This document shows positions 1-8,930 of a stretch of DNA of 64,000 nt, piece by piece. Each line of letters opens with the position of its first letter. The first letter of the stretch is position 1. This DNA is from Mucilaginibacter gilvus. Lineage in GTDB: Bacteria; Bacteroidota; Bacteroidia; Sphingobacteriales; Sphingobacteriaceae. Location of the stretch: contig NZ_SBIW01000004.1 of the NCBI RefSeq assembly GCF_004054195.1, positions 62,001 to 126,000 on the forward strand, in the 5' to 3' direction. The notes beneath the pieces were generated by a model. That model was not told the DNA's origin. It searched no databases and saw nothing but the letters and a program-made list of their open reading frames with translations. Both the position numbers and the translations under genes were made by a program.

Positions 1-693
1 ATTACCCCCTCTAAAAAGCCCACGATAGTTATTAATAAAACATATACTCCTTTGCTGTTAAGCCTTTTCTTTATCTTCTCAATACTGTTACCTATTCGTG
101 TTTTTATGATCTGGAGAGCTTTGGCTCCCCCTACAGAAACAGCGATAGTTGGTGCCAATAACCTATCGCTTGTGCCATGGTATGGTATGCTTTCTTTTTG
201 CTACTGTGGCTTTGTAACCATTATACTGGCTCCTAAATGGTTTGTAATAGATAAAAAAACCATCGTTGCTACATTTGTTGTTAGTCTGGTCTTTCTGGTC
301 TTTAATATTTATAACGGTTATTTTGAGTTCGCGCCATTTTTAAGTGCCGCGGGCAGGTTCTTAAACGCCGAAATGTTTTCCTGGTATCAGCGGGCAATAC
401 CGGCGCTGGTTGTTTTTTTATCGTTCCAGTTCTTACTATCCTCCCTTATCCGGTTGTGGGAAAACAGGCACGATCCTATTGTTATATATATCGGGCTAAC
501 CGTGCTGTTTATTGCCATTTCGGCCATAAAAGTAAAGGTGCAATTCTCAAGCCGTTACGTGGCCCAGATTGTTCCATACTTTCTGTTGCTGTTTATCCCC
601 TATGAAAAAAACGATTGGCAAAAAGTTGTCCGGGTATCTGTCGGTTCAGCCTTAGGGTTCTTGTCGCTGTATTTCTATTACCACACGGGGTAA
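1..693 (+). CDS. Multi-pass membrane protein, C-terminal part (5' end outside window)
   Basis: The reading frame is open at the first base, so the gene begins upstream of the window; about 230 residues are visible. They are very hydrophobic, with roughly six or seven likely membrane segments separated by short polar loops, and the chain ends in a Tyr-rich tail (YFYYHTG). I recognise no family motif. A polytopic inner-membrane protein such as a polymerase, ligase or glycosyltransferase of surface-polysaccharide type would fit, but that is only a guess. The frame is clearly coding. Confidence 0.75.
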   Translation: MTPSKKPTIVINKTYTPLLLSLFFIFSILLPIRVFMIWRALAPPTETAIVGANNLSLVPWYGMLSFCYCGFVTIILAPKWFVIDKKTIVATFVVSLVFLVFNIYNGYFEFAPFLSAAGRFLNAEMFSWYQRAIPALVVFLSFQFLLSSLIRLWENRHDPIVIYIGLTVLFIAISAIKVKVQFSSRYVAQIVPYFLLLFIPYEKNDWQKVVRVSVGSALGFLSLYFYYHTG

Positions 694-717
694 GTCGTGC
701 AGAGCAATAATAACTAG

Positions 718-754
718 CAAAAAAACAAGCCCTCAATCTTTCGATCAAAGGCTT
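718..754 (-). terminator. Rho-independent terminator after tRNA-Pro
   Basis: On the minus strand a 12-bp stem (arms 743-754 and 727-738, with some G-U pairs) closes a GAAA tetraloop and is followed by a run of Us (plus-strand A run 719-725). It lies directly downstream of the minus-strand tRNA-Pro, so it most likely ends that transcript. Confidence 0.7.
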
Positions 755-767
755 TCCGATTTATATG

Positions 768-841
768 TCGGGATGAGAAGATTCGAACTTCCGACCTCCA
801 GCACCCCATGCTGGCGCGATACCGGGCTACGCTACATCCCG
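768..841 (-). tRNA. tRNA-Pro (anticodon GGG)
   Basis: Read on the minus strand, the 74-nt sequence folds as a cloverleaf: 7-bp acceptor stem CGGGATG/CATCCCG, anticodon stem CCAGC/GCTGG around loop ATGGGGT (anticodon GGG, proline), and a T-loop with TTCGAAT. The discriminator base is A. CCA is not encoded. Confidence 0.95.
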
Positions 842-1085
842 AACAATTGGGCTGCAAATATATAATCTGGCTAAAATAAAAACAATGCGTTTGCCCCCAT
901 TATTTACAGTTATATTCAAATTTATACCCGTAAATGTTTTCAATGTTCACGGTTTCCGTCATGGCAACAACGTTTCCCGAATCAGTTGTTTATGCAATGT
1001 ACCGGGCATGTCACAAAAAAGTCTTTTACATATTAATTAAACTGTATTTTCGTTTTATCCGATACATTGGTAGCTTAGCCATTTT

Positions 1086-4000
1086 ATGACGCCCGCTGAA
1101 AATTACGACCTGTTGATCGACAAGATCAACACCTTTATTCGCAAATACCATTATAATAACCTGCTGCGCGGGCTGATATTTGTGGGCGCGGGTATATTTT
1201 CGGCTTATGTTATCATCACCCTTGGCGAGTATTTCGGCAACTTTAATACTACGCTGCGTACCATCCTTTTCTACTTTTTCATTTTACTGAATCTCGGTTT
1301 GATTGCGTGGCTGGTGCTTCCGCCCCTACTGGCACGCCTGCAATTAGGTAAAACACTTACGCACGACCAGGCAGCAGAGATCATCGGCAAGCATTTTCAT
1401 GATGTGAACGATAAGCTATTGAACACCCTGCAGCTAAAAAAGCAATCGCTCGATAATGCCGAACACCGCGATCTGATAGAGGCCAGCATCAATCAAAAAA
1501 TAGAAACCCTTAAACCGGTAAGCTTTCCCTCGGCTGTAAACATCCGCGAGAATAACAAATACCTTAAATACGTTATCCCGCCTGCGGCTATTATTTGCAT
1601 TATCGCGTTCGCCGCGCCGTCTATATTAACAGAAAGCACCAAAAGACTTATCCGCCATAACGAATATTTCGCACCGGTTGCACCATTTCAATTCACGGTG
1701 ATGAACAAAAATTTATCCGCAGTGCAGGGCGAAGATTTTAAGCTGGATCTGAAACTAACCGGTGATAAACTTCCGTCGGATGTGTACGTGGAAACCGCCA
1801 GCAATACTTTTAAGCTGGATAAACAGAACATCAGCCGCTTTCATTACCTGTTTACCAACCTGCAGCAAAACACGGTATTTAAGCTTTCGGGCAACGGCTT
1901 TACTTCTGTCCCTTATGAAATTAAGGTGAACCTTAAACCCGTTTTGCTTCATTTTGATGCCGAACTAAGCTATCCTGCCTATCTCCATAAAAAAAACGAG
2001 CTGGTTACTAACGCGGGCGATCTGACGCTTCCCGCTGGGACGGTAGTTAACTGGCAGTTCCATACTCAAAATACAAATACGTTGCTGTTTAGTGTCAACA
2101 ATCATAATATCGCCCTCCAACCATCGGCAACTGATGTTTTTGAACACCGCGAAAGGATCTTAAAAAACACATCCTACAATGTTAGTCCGCTAAACAATTC
2201 GGTTAAACGCAGCGATTCTGCCAGTTACCGCATTAGTGTGGTTGCCGATGAAGCACCTTCAATAGAAGTACAGGAAAAGCCTGACAGCGTTAGCCTTAAA
2301 GCCATTTACTTCAACGGAAAAATACAGGATGATCATGGTTTTTCGGCCTTAACCTTTCATTATAAAATTGGCGACAAGGCTTTCACCAAATCAGTTAAAG
2401 CCGATCTTTCTGCAACGCAAAGCGGCTTTTTCCATTTTTGGAGCCTGAAGGAAACCGGCATACAACCCGGCGATGTGGTTACGTATTATTTTGAAGTTGC
2501 TGATAACGATGGCGTTAGCGGGCCAAAAACCACCCGATCGCCCGAGCGTACCTTAACCGTACCAGATGCCGCGGCATTGGCCGAACAGCTAAACGCCAGC
2601 ACACAGGCGGTAAAAGACAAAATGGCATCGGCTGTAAAGCTGGCAGCGCAGATAGAGAAAGATGCGCAAAAACTTAACCAGGCCCTGCTTGATAAAAACA
2701 ACCTCTCCTTTGATGAGAAAAAGCAAGTGGAAGAGTTGCTGCAAAAACGCAAGGACCTGGAAGAACTGGTAAAAGACATTCAAAAAGAAAACAAAAAGAA
2801 CCTGTATAACCGCCAGGAAAGCTTTAAACAGAACGAAGAATTGCTGGAGAAGCAAAAACAGATAGAAGACCTGTTTAATAACGTACTTGATGAGAAGACC
2901 AAGGATATGCTGGAAAAACTGCAAAAACTGTTAGAGCAGGATCAGAAGGATTCTACCCGCGATGAGCTCTCTAAAATGCAGAGCGATAATAAATCTTTAA
3001 AAAAAGAGCTCGACCGTATGTTGGAGCTTTATAAAAAACTGGAGTTTGAACAAAAACTTAACCAGGTTATTAACCAGTTAGACCAATTAGCCAACGACCA
3101 ACAGCAGCTTGCCGATAAAACACAGAAGGATGGCAACAACCAACAGGACCTGCAAAAACAGGAAAAACTGAATAAGGATTTTGATGCGGTAAAAAAATCC
3201 ATGGACGATCTGCAAAAAACCAACGAGCAGAACGGCAAAAAGGAATCTTTTGAGAACCCTGAAAAAGAGAAGCAGGCCATTGATCAGCAAATGGAACAAA
3301 GCAGTGATAACCTGAAAAAGGAGAACCGCAAGCAGGCATCCAAATCGCAGCAATCTGCCGCTAAGCAAATGAAAGAGCTGGCCCAGAAAATGCAACAACA
3401 AGAGGCAGAGGGCGAGGAAAGCGAAAATGCGATAGACGCACGGCAACTGCGCGAGTTGTTAAAATCGTTGGTGAACAGTTCCTTTAGCCAGGAAAAACTA
3501 ATGCAGCAATTGCGCAGCACCAACGCATCAGATCCAAACTATACTAAACTGGCACAAAGCCAAAAGGATATTAAGGATAACCTTAAAACTGCAGAAGACA
3601 GCCTGTATTCGATAAGCCGCCGCGTTCCGCAGATACAATCAACTGTTAATAAAGAGGTTACCGCCATCAATTCAATGATAGACCAGGCGCTGGAAAAACT
3701 GGGCGACCGCCGTACCGCCGAGGCCTTACGCAACCAGCAGTTTGCCATGACATCTATGAACAACCTTGCCCTGTTGCTAAGCGATGCCCTTAGCCAGTTG
3801 CAAAAACAGATGAACAAAAGCAAGGGCGGCAAAGGCAAAAGCGGGCAGCCATCACTATCGCAGTTGAGCAAAATGCAGCAGCAGCTAAACCAAAACATGC
3901 AAAAAGCCCGCGACCAAATGCAGCAGCAGGGAAAACAACAGGGTCAGCAGCCCGGCAAAAACGGAAAACCGGGCCAAGGCCCCGGCATGAGCGAGCAACT

Positions 4001-4415
4001 GGCCCGATTGGCCCGTGAACAACAACTGATAAGGCAAACCCTACAGCAAATAAGTCGTGAGCAAAAGAAGGATGGAACGGGGCAAGCGGGCAGTTTGGAT
4101 AAAATTTCAAAAGAAATGGAACAAACTGAGAACGATCTCGTAAACAGACGAATTACCGATGAAGCACTAAAAAGGCAGCAGCAGATACAAACACGTTTGC
4201 TTGAGGCCGAAAAGGCTGAGCAGCAACGCGAACAAGACCAAAAAAGGGAGGCTCGCGCCGCTACAGATATGCCTCCAGGATATATAAAAGCCCTGCAAAA
4301 TTACGAACAGGTGAAAGCAAAACAGACAGAACAGCTTAAAACCGTTCCATCGGCACTAAATTTGTATTACAGGCAAAAAATAAAACTATACTTTGATCAA
4401 CTTAATGGTAAATGA
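1086..4415 (+). CDS. DUF4175 family large membrane/coiled-coil protein
   Basis: This 1109-residue protein matches the DUF4175 proteins of Bacteroidota by overall build; its function is unknown. Likely membrane segments lie near residues 29-50, 59-82 and 161-180. A beta-rich region (about 190-490) follows, then a long charged, Gln/Lys/Glu-rich coiled coil from about 500 to the end, with a low-complexity Gln/Gly/Lys/Pro stretch near 920-990. An inner-membrane anchor with a long periplasmic or cytoplasmic rod fits; the side is not evident. It is followed after 1 nt by the HATPase gene and then ybeY, so the three are probably cotranscribed. Many antisense open frames across it are artefacts of its skewed codon content. 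Confidence 0.85.
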   Translation: MTPAENYDLLIDKINTFIRKYHYNNLLRGLIFVGAGIFSAYVIITLGEYFGNFNTTLRTILFYFFILLNLGLIAWLVLPPLLARLQLGKTLTHDQAAEIIGKHFHDVNDKLLNTLQLKKQSLDNAEHRDLIEASINQKIETLKPVSFPSAVNIRENNKYLKYVIPPAAIICIIAFAAPSILTESTKRLIRHNEYFAPVAPFQFTVMNKNLSAVQGEDFKLDLKLTGDKLPSDVYVETASNTFKLDKQNISRFHYLFTNLQQNTVFKLSGNGFTSVPYEIKVNLKPVLLHFDAELSYPAYLHKKNELVTNAGDLTLPAGTVVNWQFHTQNTNTLLFSVNNHNIALQPSATDVFEHRERILKNTSYNVSPLNNSVKRSDSASYRISVVADEAPSIEVQEKPDSVSLKAIYFNGKIQDDHGFSALTFHYKIGDKAFTKSVKADLSATQSGFFHFWSLKETGIQPGDVVTYYFEVADNDGVSGPKTTRSPERTLTVPDAAALAEQLNASTQAVKDKMASAVKLAAQIEKDAQKLNQALLDKNNLSFDEKKQVEELLQKRKDLEELVKDIQKENKKNLYNRQESFKQNEELLEKQKQIEDLFNNVLDEKTKDMLEKLQKLLEQDQKDSTRDELSKMQSDNKSLKKELDRMLELYKKLEFEQKLNQVINQLDQLANDQQQLADKTQKDGNNQQDLQKQEKLNKDFDAVKKSMDDLQKTNEQNGKKESFENPEKEKQAIDQQMEQSSDNLKKENRKQASKSQQSAAKQMKELAQKMQQQEAEGEESENAIDARQLRELLKSLVNSSFSQEKLMQQLRSTNASDPNYTKLAQSQKDIKDNLKTAEDSLYSISRRVPQIQSTVNKEVTAINSMIDQALEKLGDRRTAEALRNQQFAMTSMNNLALLLSDALSQLQKQMNKSKGGKGKSGQPSLSQLSKMQQQLNQNMQKARDQMQQQGKQQGQQPGKNGKPGQGPGMSEQLARLAREQQLIRQTLQQISREQKKDGTGQAGSLDKISKEMEQTENDLVNRRITDEALKRQQQIQTRLLEAEKAEQQREQDQKREARAATDMPPGYIKALQNYEQVKAKQTEQLKTVPSALNLYYRQKIKLYFDQLNGK

Positions 4416-4416
4416 T

Positions 4417-4839
4417 ATGGAGCAGGCAAACGTTCAAACAGGACGATTATACACACTACAGCTTCCGTCTAAGTATGAAAGCATAAACCTGCTGGAGGCT
4501 TTGATAGAGGAAATTGCAGATAAGTACCAGGTGAGCGACGATACGTTCGCTAACATGATGACCTGCCTTAATGAAGCCGTAGTGAACGCTATTGTACACG
4601 GTAATAAGCTCGATGAAACCAAAATGGTTATAGTAAATGCCGAAGTAGAGCCTAAGCGCGTTGTATGGACCGTTACCGACCAGGGAGCCGGCTTTGATTA
4701 TAACAACCTTGCCGACCCAACCGCGCCCGATAAATTAGAAGAACTCACCGGCCGTGGCGTATTCATCCTTAAACACCTTGCCGACCAGTGCATTTTTAAC
4801 GCCAGCGGCAACGAGGTGGAACTACATTTTAAAATATAA
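4417..4839 (+). CDS. ATP-binding regulatory protein (RsbW/SpoIIAB-like HATPase)
   Basis: A 140-residue GHKL ATPase domain alone, as in anti-sigma-factor kinases. Visible motifs are the N-box NEAVVNAIVHGNK (about 52-64), the G1 box DQGAGFD (88-94) and the G2 box TGRGVFI (111-117). The ATG at 4417 is preferred because it lies just past the DUF4175 stop and matches the usual length; an ATG at 4405 and a TTG at 4393 are in frame upstream. The stop overlaps the ybeY ATG (TAATG). Family knowledge suggests control by phosphorylation or partner switching; no sigma factor or antagonist lies nearby, so the target is unknown. Confidence 0.85.
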   Translation: MEQANVQTGRLYTLQLPSKYESINLLEALIEEIADKYQVSDDTFANMMTCLNEAVVNAIVHGNKLDETKMVIVNAEVEPKRVVWTVTDQGAGFDYNNLADPTAPDKLEELTGRGVFILKHLADQCIFNASGNEVELHFKI

Positions 4840-5264
4840 TGCCCGCTATAACTTTTTTCGAAGAAGGCATCAGCTATAAACTAAAAAACAAAACCGCGGT
4901 ACGCAAATGGCTAACAGATACCATTGTTGCTGAGGGCTTTAAGCTGACCGAACTTAACTACATTTTTTGCTCGGATGAGTACCTGCTACAAATAAACCAG
5001 CAATACCTGGATCATGATACCTATACCGATATCATCACGTTTGATAATTCCGAAGAAGAGGGCATCATCGTAGGCGATATTTTTATCTCCATAGAGCGGA
5101 TAAAAGAGAACGCCGGCAAGTTTTCCGTTACCGAAGCACAGGAACTCCACCGGGTAATGGTACATGGCGCATTGCATTTATTCGGGTATAAAGATAAATC
5201 TGCCGCTGATAAGAAAAAAATGACTTTAAAAGAAGATCATTTTTTGGGCGAAAGAACTTTTTAA
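4839..5264 (+). CDS. ybeY: Endoribonuclease YbeY (16S rRNA maturation)
   Basis: Single-strand endoribonuclease of the UPF0054 family, needed for 16S rRNA 3'-end maturation and ribosome quality control. The metal-binding motif reads HGALHLFGYKD: His109 and His113 are present, but the third position of the classic HxxxHxxxxxH triad is Asp119. From memory Bacteroidota members often carry KD here, so this is probably a lineage variant and not a defect. The 141-residue length is normal. The start overlaps the preceding stop by one base, implying translational coupling. Confidence 0.92.
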   Translation: MPAITFFEEGISYKLKNKTAVRKWLTDTIVAEGFKLTELNYIFCSDEYLLQINQQYLDHDTYTDIITFDNSEEEGIIVGDIFISIERIKENAGKFSVTEAQELHRVMVHGALHLFGYKDKSAADKKKMTLKEDHFLGERTF

Positions 5265-5309
5265 TCCTACTTTTACAGTATAAAATATTCATCTCCAATT
5301 TTTTAACCA

Positions 5310-5825
5310 ATGAAAACACTTGCATTAATACTTACGCTGATGTTTGTAACATCTGCACCCTCATCAGTATATGATTTTAAGCTAAAAACCATCGATGGTA
5401 AAGACTTTTCGCTTAAAAAATACAAGGGAAAAAAAGTACTGATCGTTAACACAGCTTCTAAATGCGGATTCACCGTACAATACACAGATCTGCAGAAACT
5501 TGCGGAGCAGTACAAAGACAAATTGGTTGTTGTTGGTTTCCCCGCAAATAACTTTGGCGGCCAGGAACCGGGTACCGAGCAGGATATCAAGACCTTTTGC
5601 CATGATAACTTTAACGTTACCTTCCCGATGAGCGGCAAAGTAAGCGTTACTGGTTTGGATATTAACCCATTATTTAAATTTCTGACCACTGCGGATAACC
5701 CTGATTTTAAAGGCGATATTAAATGGAACTTTGAGAAATTCCTGATAGATGAGAATGGTAACCTGATACACCGTTACCGATCGGCCACAAAACCGCTTGA
5801 TCCTGCGATCACCAGCGCGTTATAA
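5310..5825 (+). CDS. Glutathione-peroxidase family thiol peroxidase, probably exported
   Basis: Reduces peroxides. The family signature NTASKCGFT carries the peroxidatic Cys52 (Cys in place of selenocysteine); Gln85 in FGGQEPG and Trp139-Asn140 in KWNFEKF complete the catalytic tetrad. Cys97 (TFCHDN) sits where the resolving Cys lies in thioredoxin-dependent members, so thioredoxin is the likelier reductant. Residues 1-20 form a hydrophobic leader that could export it to the periplasm. At 171 residues it is standard length plus leader. A hairpin terminator follows. Confidence 0.92.
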   Translation: MKTLALILTLMFVTSAPSSVYDFKLKTIDGKDFSLKKYKGKKVLIVNTASKCGFTVQYTDLQKLAEQYKDKLVVVGFPANNFGGQEPGTEQDIKTFCHDNFNVTFPMSGKVSVTGLDINPLFKFLTTADNPDFKGDIKWNFEKFLIDENGNLIHRYRSATKPLDPAITSAL

Positions 5826-5843
5826 TCCAACAAAGCATTTTTT

Positions 5844-5877
5844 AAAGGCTGTTCCCGTTTCGGAGACAGCCTTTTTT
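5844..5877 (+). terminator. Rho-independent terminator after glutathione peroxidase gene
   Basis: A perfect 9-bp stem (5844-5852 with 5866-5874) and 13-nt loop, ending in a T run (TTTTTT), lies 19 nt past the stop codon. Confidence 0.8.
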
Positions 5878-5943
5878 GTTGTTATACGCCCAACATGTTA
5901 AGCTTTTTCCACCTATATTAGCGATAAACACTTTTGCGTCGAC

Positions 5944-8058
5944 ATGAAAAAAATCATCCCATTGCTGGCCATTGCCCTGGCGACGGCCAGCCTCACAAAA
6001 GCACAAATGACTATTAAAACACTCCCGTACCCCCAAACTAAAAAGGGTGATATTACCGATACGTACTTCGGCACCGCCGTGGCCGACCCATACCGCTGGC
6101 AGGAAGATGACCGCGCCGAAGACACCAAAGCCTGGGTTATTGCCGAAAACAAGGTTACACAAGATTACTTAGGGCAGATCCCCTTTCGCGAAGACATTCG
6201 CAAACGTTTAGAAGTATTGTGGAATTACGAAAAATACAGCGCTCCCTTTAAAGAAGGGAAATACACCTACTTCTATAAGAACGATGGTTTGCAAAGCCAA
6301 TCGGTACTGTATAGGCAACTGGGCGAGGGCAAGCCAGAGGTTTTACTCGATCCAACGAAATTCTCTAAGGACGGTACCACTTCGCTGGCAGGGATCAATT
6401 TTTCTAAGGATGGTAGCCTTGCGGCCTACCAGATCTCAGAAGGCGGGTCGGACTGGCGCAAGGTTATTGTTATCAAAACAGCCGATAAAAGCATTGTTGG
6501 CGATACGCTGATCAACGTAAAGTTTTCGGGTATTTCCTGGTACAAAAACGAGGGTTTTTATTACAGTAGTTACGATAAGCCAAGAGCCGGCAGCGAATTA
6601 GCCGGTTTAACTCAATACCATAAATTGTACTTTCATAAGCTTGGAACGTCGCAGGCCGAAGATAAAATGATCTTCGGAGGTGATGTTACCCCACGCAGGT
6701 ATATTGGCGGCGACGTAACGGAAGATGAGCGCTACCTGGTTATCAGCGCAGCTACATCTACTACGGGTAACGAACTGTACATCAAAGACCTATCCGTACC
6801 AAACAGCCCCATTGTTAACATTGTAGATAATTTTGAAAAAGAGCACCATGTGATAGATAATGTAGGCAGCAAGCTTTACATCTTTACCAATTTGAATGCA
6901 CCGAACTACAGGTTGGTAACCGTTGACGCAGCCAACGCAAAACCCGCTAACTGGAAAGATCTGATCGCGGAAACTCAAAATGTACTTGGTATATCCACAG
7001 GTGGTGGTAAAATTTTCGCGGAATATTTAAAAGATGCTACCTCGTTGGTGAAACAATACGATATGAATGGCAAATTTGAGCACGATATCGCGCTGCCGTC
7101 CGTTGGTACAGCGGGTAGTTTCGGGGCTAAAAAGCATGAAACGGAAACTTATTACAGCTTCACTTCCTACATATACCCAAGCACTATTTTTAAGTATGAT
7201 ATAGCGAGCGGTAAATCAACCGTTTATAAAAAATCAGGCGTACAATTTAATCCTGAGCTATACGAATCCAAACAGGTGTTCTATCCGTCAAAAGATGGCA
7301 CCAGGGTGCCAATGATCTTAACCTATAAAAAAGGCACGGTACTTAACGGAACAAACCCAACCATGCTATATGCTTATGGCGGCTTTAGTATAAGCCTTAC
7401 GCCGGGGTTTAGCACCTCCAACATCGTTTTGCTGGAGCATGGCGGTATTTACGCGGTACCTAACCTCCGTGGTGGTGGCGAATACGGCGAAAAATGGCAC
7501 CTCGCCGGTACTAAAATGCAAAAACAGAACGTGTTTGATGATTTTATTGCAGCAGCGCAATACCTTATCGATAACAAATACACCGCCAAAGAACACCTCG
7601 CTATTTCGGGTGGTTCTAATGGCGGGCTGCTTGTTGGTGCGGTTATGGCGCAACGGCCAGATCTTTGCAAAGTGGCCTTCCCCGCAGTGGGGGTAATGGA
7701 TATGCTGCGTTACAACAAATTTACGGCAGGCGCCGGATGGGCGTATGACTACGGTACCGCCGAAGATTCTAAGGAAATGTTTGAATACCTGTACAAGTAC
7801 TCCCCTTACCATGCCATTAAACCTGCGGATTATCCGGCAACCATGGTAACCACAGCAGACCATGACGACCGTGTGGTACCCGCGCATTCCTTTAAGTTTG
7901 CGTCACGGCTTCAGGAAATGCAGAAAGGTGCGGCGCCCGTGCTTATTCGGATAGAAACGAAGGCCGGGCATGGTGCGGGCAAGTCAACCGCCCAGGTGAT
8001 AAACGAGCAGGCCGATAAATGGGCTTTCATGTTTCAGAATATAGGCGTAAAGTATTAA
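5944..8058 (+). CDS. Prolyl oligopeptidase (S9A), exported
   Basis: Serine peptidase that cleaves short peptides after proline. Residues 1-20 are a signal peptide ending in TKAQ, so it probably acts in the periplasm. An N-terminal beta-propeller region is followed by an alpha/beta-hydrolase domain with the nucleophile Ser558 in GGSNGG, the acid in DHDDRVVP, and His676 in AGHGAGKS, all matching the S9A triad. The 704-residue length is typical. It is monocistronic, bounded downstream by a parS-like site and a bidirectional terminator. Confidence 0.95.
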   Translation: MKKIIPLLAIALATASLTKAQMTIKTLPYPQTKKGDITDTYFGTAVADPYRWQEDDRAEDTKAWVIAENKVTQDYLGQIPFREDIRKRLEVLWNYEKYSAPFKEGKYTYFYKNDGLQSQSVLYRQLGEGKPEVLLDPTKFSKDGTTSLAGINFSKDGSLAAYQISEGGSDWRKVIVIKTADKSIVGDTLINVKFSGISWYKNEGFYYSSYDKPRAGSELAGLTQYHKLYFHKLGTSQAEDKMIFGGDVTPRRYIGGDVTEDERYLVISAATSTTGNELYIKDLSVPNSPIVNIVDNFEKEHHVIDNVGSKLYIFTNLNAPNYRLVTVDAANAKPANWKDLIAETQNVLGISTGGGKIFAEYLKDATSLVKQYDMNGKFEHDIALPSVGTAGSFGAKKHETETYYSFTSYIYPSTIFKYDIASGKSTVYKKSGVQFNPELYESKQVFYPSKDGTRVPMILTYKKGTVLNGTNPTMLYAYGGFSISLTPGFSTSNIVLLEHGGIYAVPNLRGGGEYGEKWHLAGTKMQKQNVFDDFIAAAQYLIDNKYTAKEHLAISGGSNGGLLVGAVMAQRPDLCKVAFPAVGVMDMLRYNKFTAGAGWAYDYGTAEDSKEMFEYLYKYSPYHAIKPADYPATMVTTADHDDRVVPAHSFKFASRLQEMQKGAAPVLIRIETKAGHGAGKSTAQVINEQADKWAFMFQNIGVKY

Positions 8059-8063
8059 CGCAA

Positions 8064-8079
8064 TGTTCCATGTGGAACA
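8064..8079. promoter_or_regulatory. Degenerate parS-like site (ParB binding)
   Basis: The 16-mer TGTTCCATGTGGAACA differs at one central base from the three perfect TGTTCCACGTGGAACA palindromes upstream of mnmG, about 5.6 kb away. It sits in the spacer after the prolyl oligopeptidase gene. ParB often tolerates one mismatch, so it may be a weaker fourth site. Confidence 0.6.
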
Positions 8080-8084
8080 TTCAT

Positions 8085-8122
8085 AAAAAAAGACGCGCTC
8101 GTTTGTAGCGCATCTTTTTTTA
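8085..8122. terminator. Bidirectional terminator between convergent genes
   Basis: An A-run, a 9-position stem with one mismatch (8091-8099 with 8107-8115), a 7-nt loop and a T-run form a hairpin usable in both directions, between the prolyl oligopeptidase gene (+) and mlaD (-). Confidence 0.75.
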
Positions 8123-8144
8123 TAACCTGTTAATTGTTAGGCAA

Positions 8145-8930
8145 TTAATTTGTTTTCTTTGCTTCTTCTATTGCTTTCTGTTTTACCTTTAACTTGTCTT
8201 CCTGCACTTTTTTTATCGAATCCAGTTTAGCTTTTTTAGCTTTCTCCTTTTTCTTAAAAAATCCTCTCAGCAAAAAGTTATGTTGTGCTGCCTGAAGGTC
8301 TTCGTTGAGGGTGGCGGTGGTGGCATGTACGCCTTTCATGGTAGTTTGCGCCTGTTTTACGGTGCCTTCCAAGTCGCGGGCAATTTTATCATTGTTCAGC
8401 AGGCGGCCTATGCTGCCTTTGCCGTTGTTTACCTTGGCCACAATTTCGGCAAGGTTGCTGGTGAGCACTTCGGCGTTATCGGCAACCTTGGTTAGCTTGT
8501 TGAAGATTCTGTCAACATCTATCGGGTTTACGGAGTTTAGCTCATTATCTTCCCCAATTTCCTCGGTACTGTTAACGCCCCCAGGGGCAATTACCACTAA
8601 TTTATCGCCCATCAACCCATCGCTGCCGATGCTCATTTTCGAGTCTTTTTTGATGAACTTCTTAACTGATTTGTTCAAGCTCAGGTCCACCCTTACCGAG
8701 CTATCGGTAACGATATTAATGCTTTCCACCACGCCAATATTAATGCCCGCAAAGCGCACATTATTGCCAACAGTGAGGCCGTTTACGTTTTTAAATGTTC
8801 CGTATACATTAAAGGTAGAATTGAACAGGCTTTTTTGGTTCCCGATAAAGAATACTGCCAGCAGCAGTATTACAAACCCAATGACGGTGAATACGCCGAT
8901 CTTTATTTTTTGTGATGATGTAGTTCTCAT
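8145..8930 (-). CDS. mlaD: MlaD/MCE-domain lipid-transport substrate-binding protein
   Basis: Membrane-anchored MCE protein of an Mla-type phospholipid (or related lipid) transporter. A single transmembrane anchor spans about residues 10-30, followed by one MCE domain (about 37-115, with the typical GLTVGNNVRFAGINIG). A helical region and a Lys-rich C-terminal tail (about 225-261) follow. The start codon overlaps the mlaF stop by 4 nt, so it is the third gene of the mlaE-mlaF-mlaD operon. MlaB/MlaC homologues are not seen in the window. Confidence 0.9.
   Translation of the reverse strand: MRTTSSQKIKIGVFTVIGFVILLLAVFFIGNQKSLFNSTFNVYGTFKNVNGLTVGNNVRFAGINIGVVESINIVTDSSVRVDLSLNKSVKKFIKKDSKMSIGSDGLMGDKLVVIAPGGVNSTEEIGEDNELNSVNPIDVDRIFNKLTKVADNAEVLTSNLAEIVAKVNNGKGSIGRLLNNDKIARDLEGTVKQAQTTMKGVHATTATLNEDLQAAQHNFLLRGFFKKKEKAKKAKLDSIKKVQEDKLKVKQKAIEEAKKTN

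Larger units (their letters stand above)
694..1085. other. Intergenic region holding tRNA-Pro
   Basis: Apart from the tRNA and its terminator, 842-1085 holds no gene I can support. It is AT-rich just upstream of the DUF4175 gene and is presumably its promoter region. I see no clear TAnnTTTG element there; the closest is a TATTTTCG-like string near 1051. Confidence 0.5.

Noticed and set aside
2486..4110. Several antisense open frames under the DUF4175 coiled coil
   Set aside because: They arise from Lys/Gln/Glu-rich codon use on the other strand; Phe/Leu/Ser-rich with no motif.
7366..7887. Long minus-strand open frame within the prolyl oligopeptidase gene
   Set aside because: Antisense to a well-matched S9A domain; no family motif; shadow frame.
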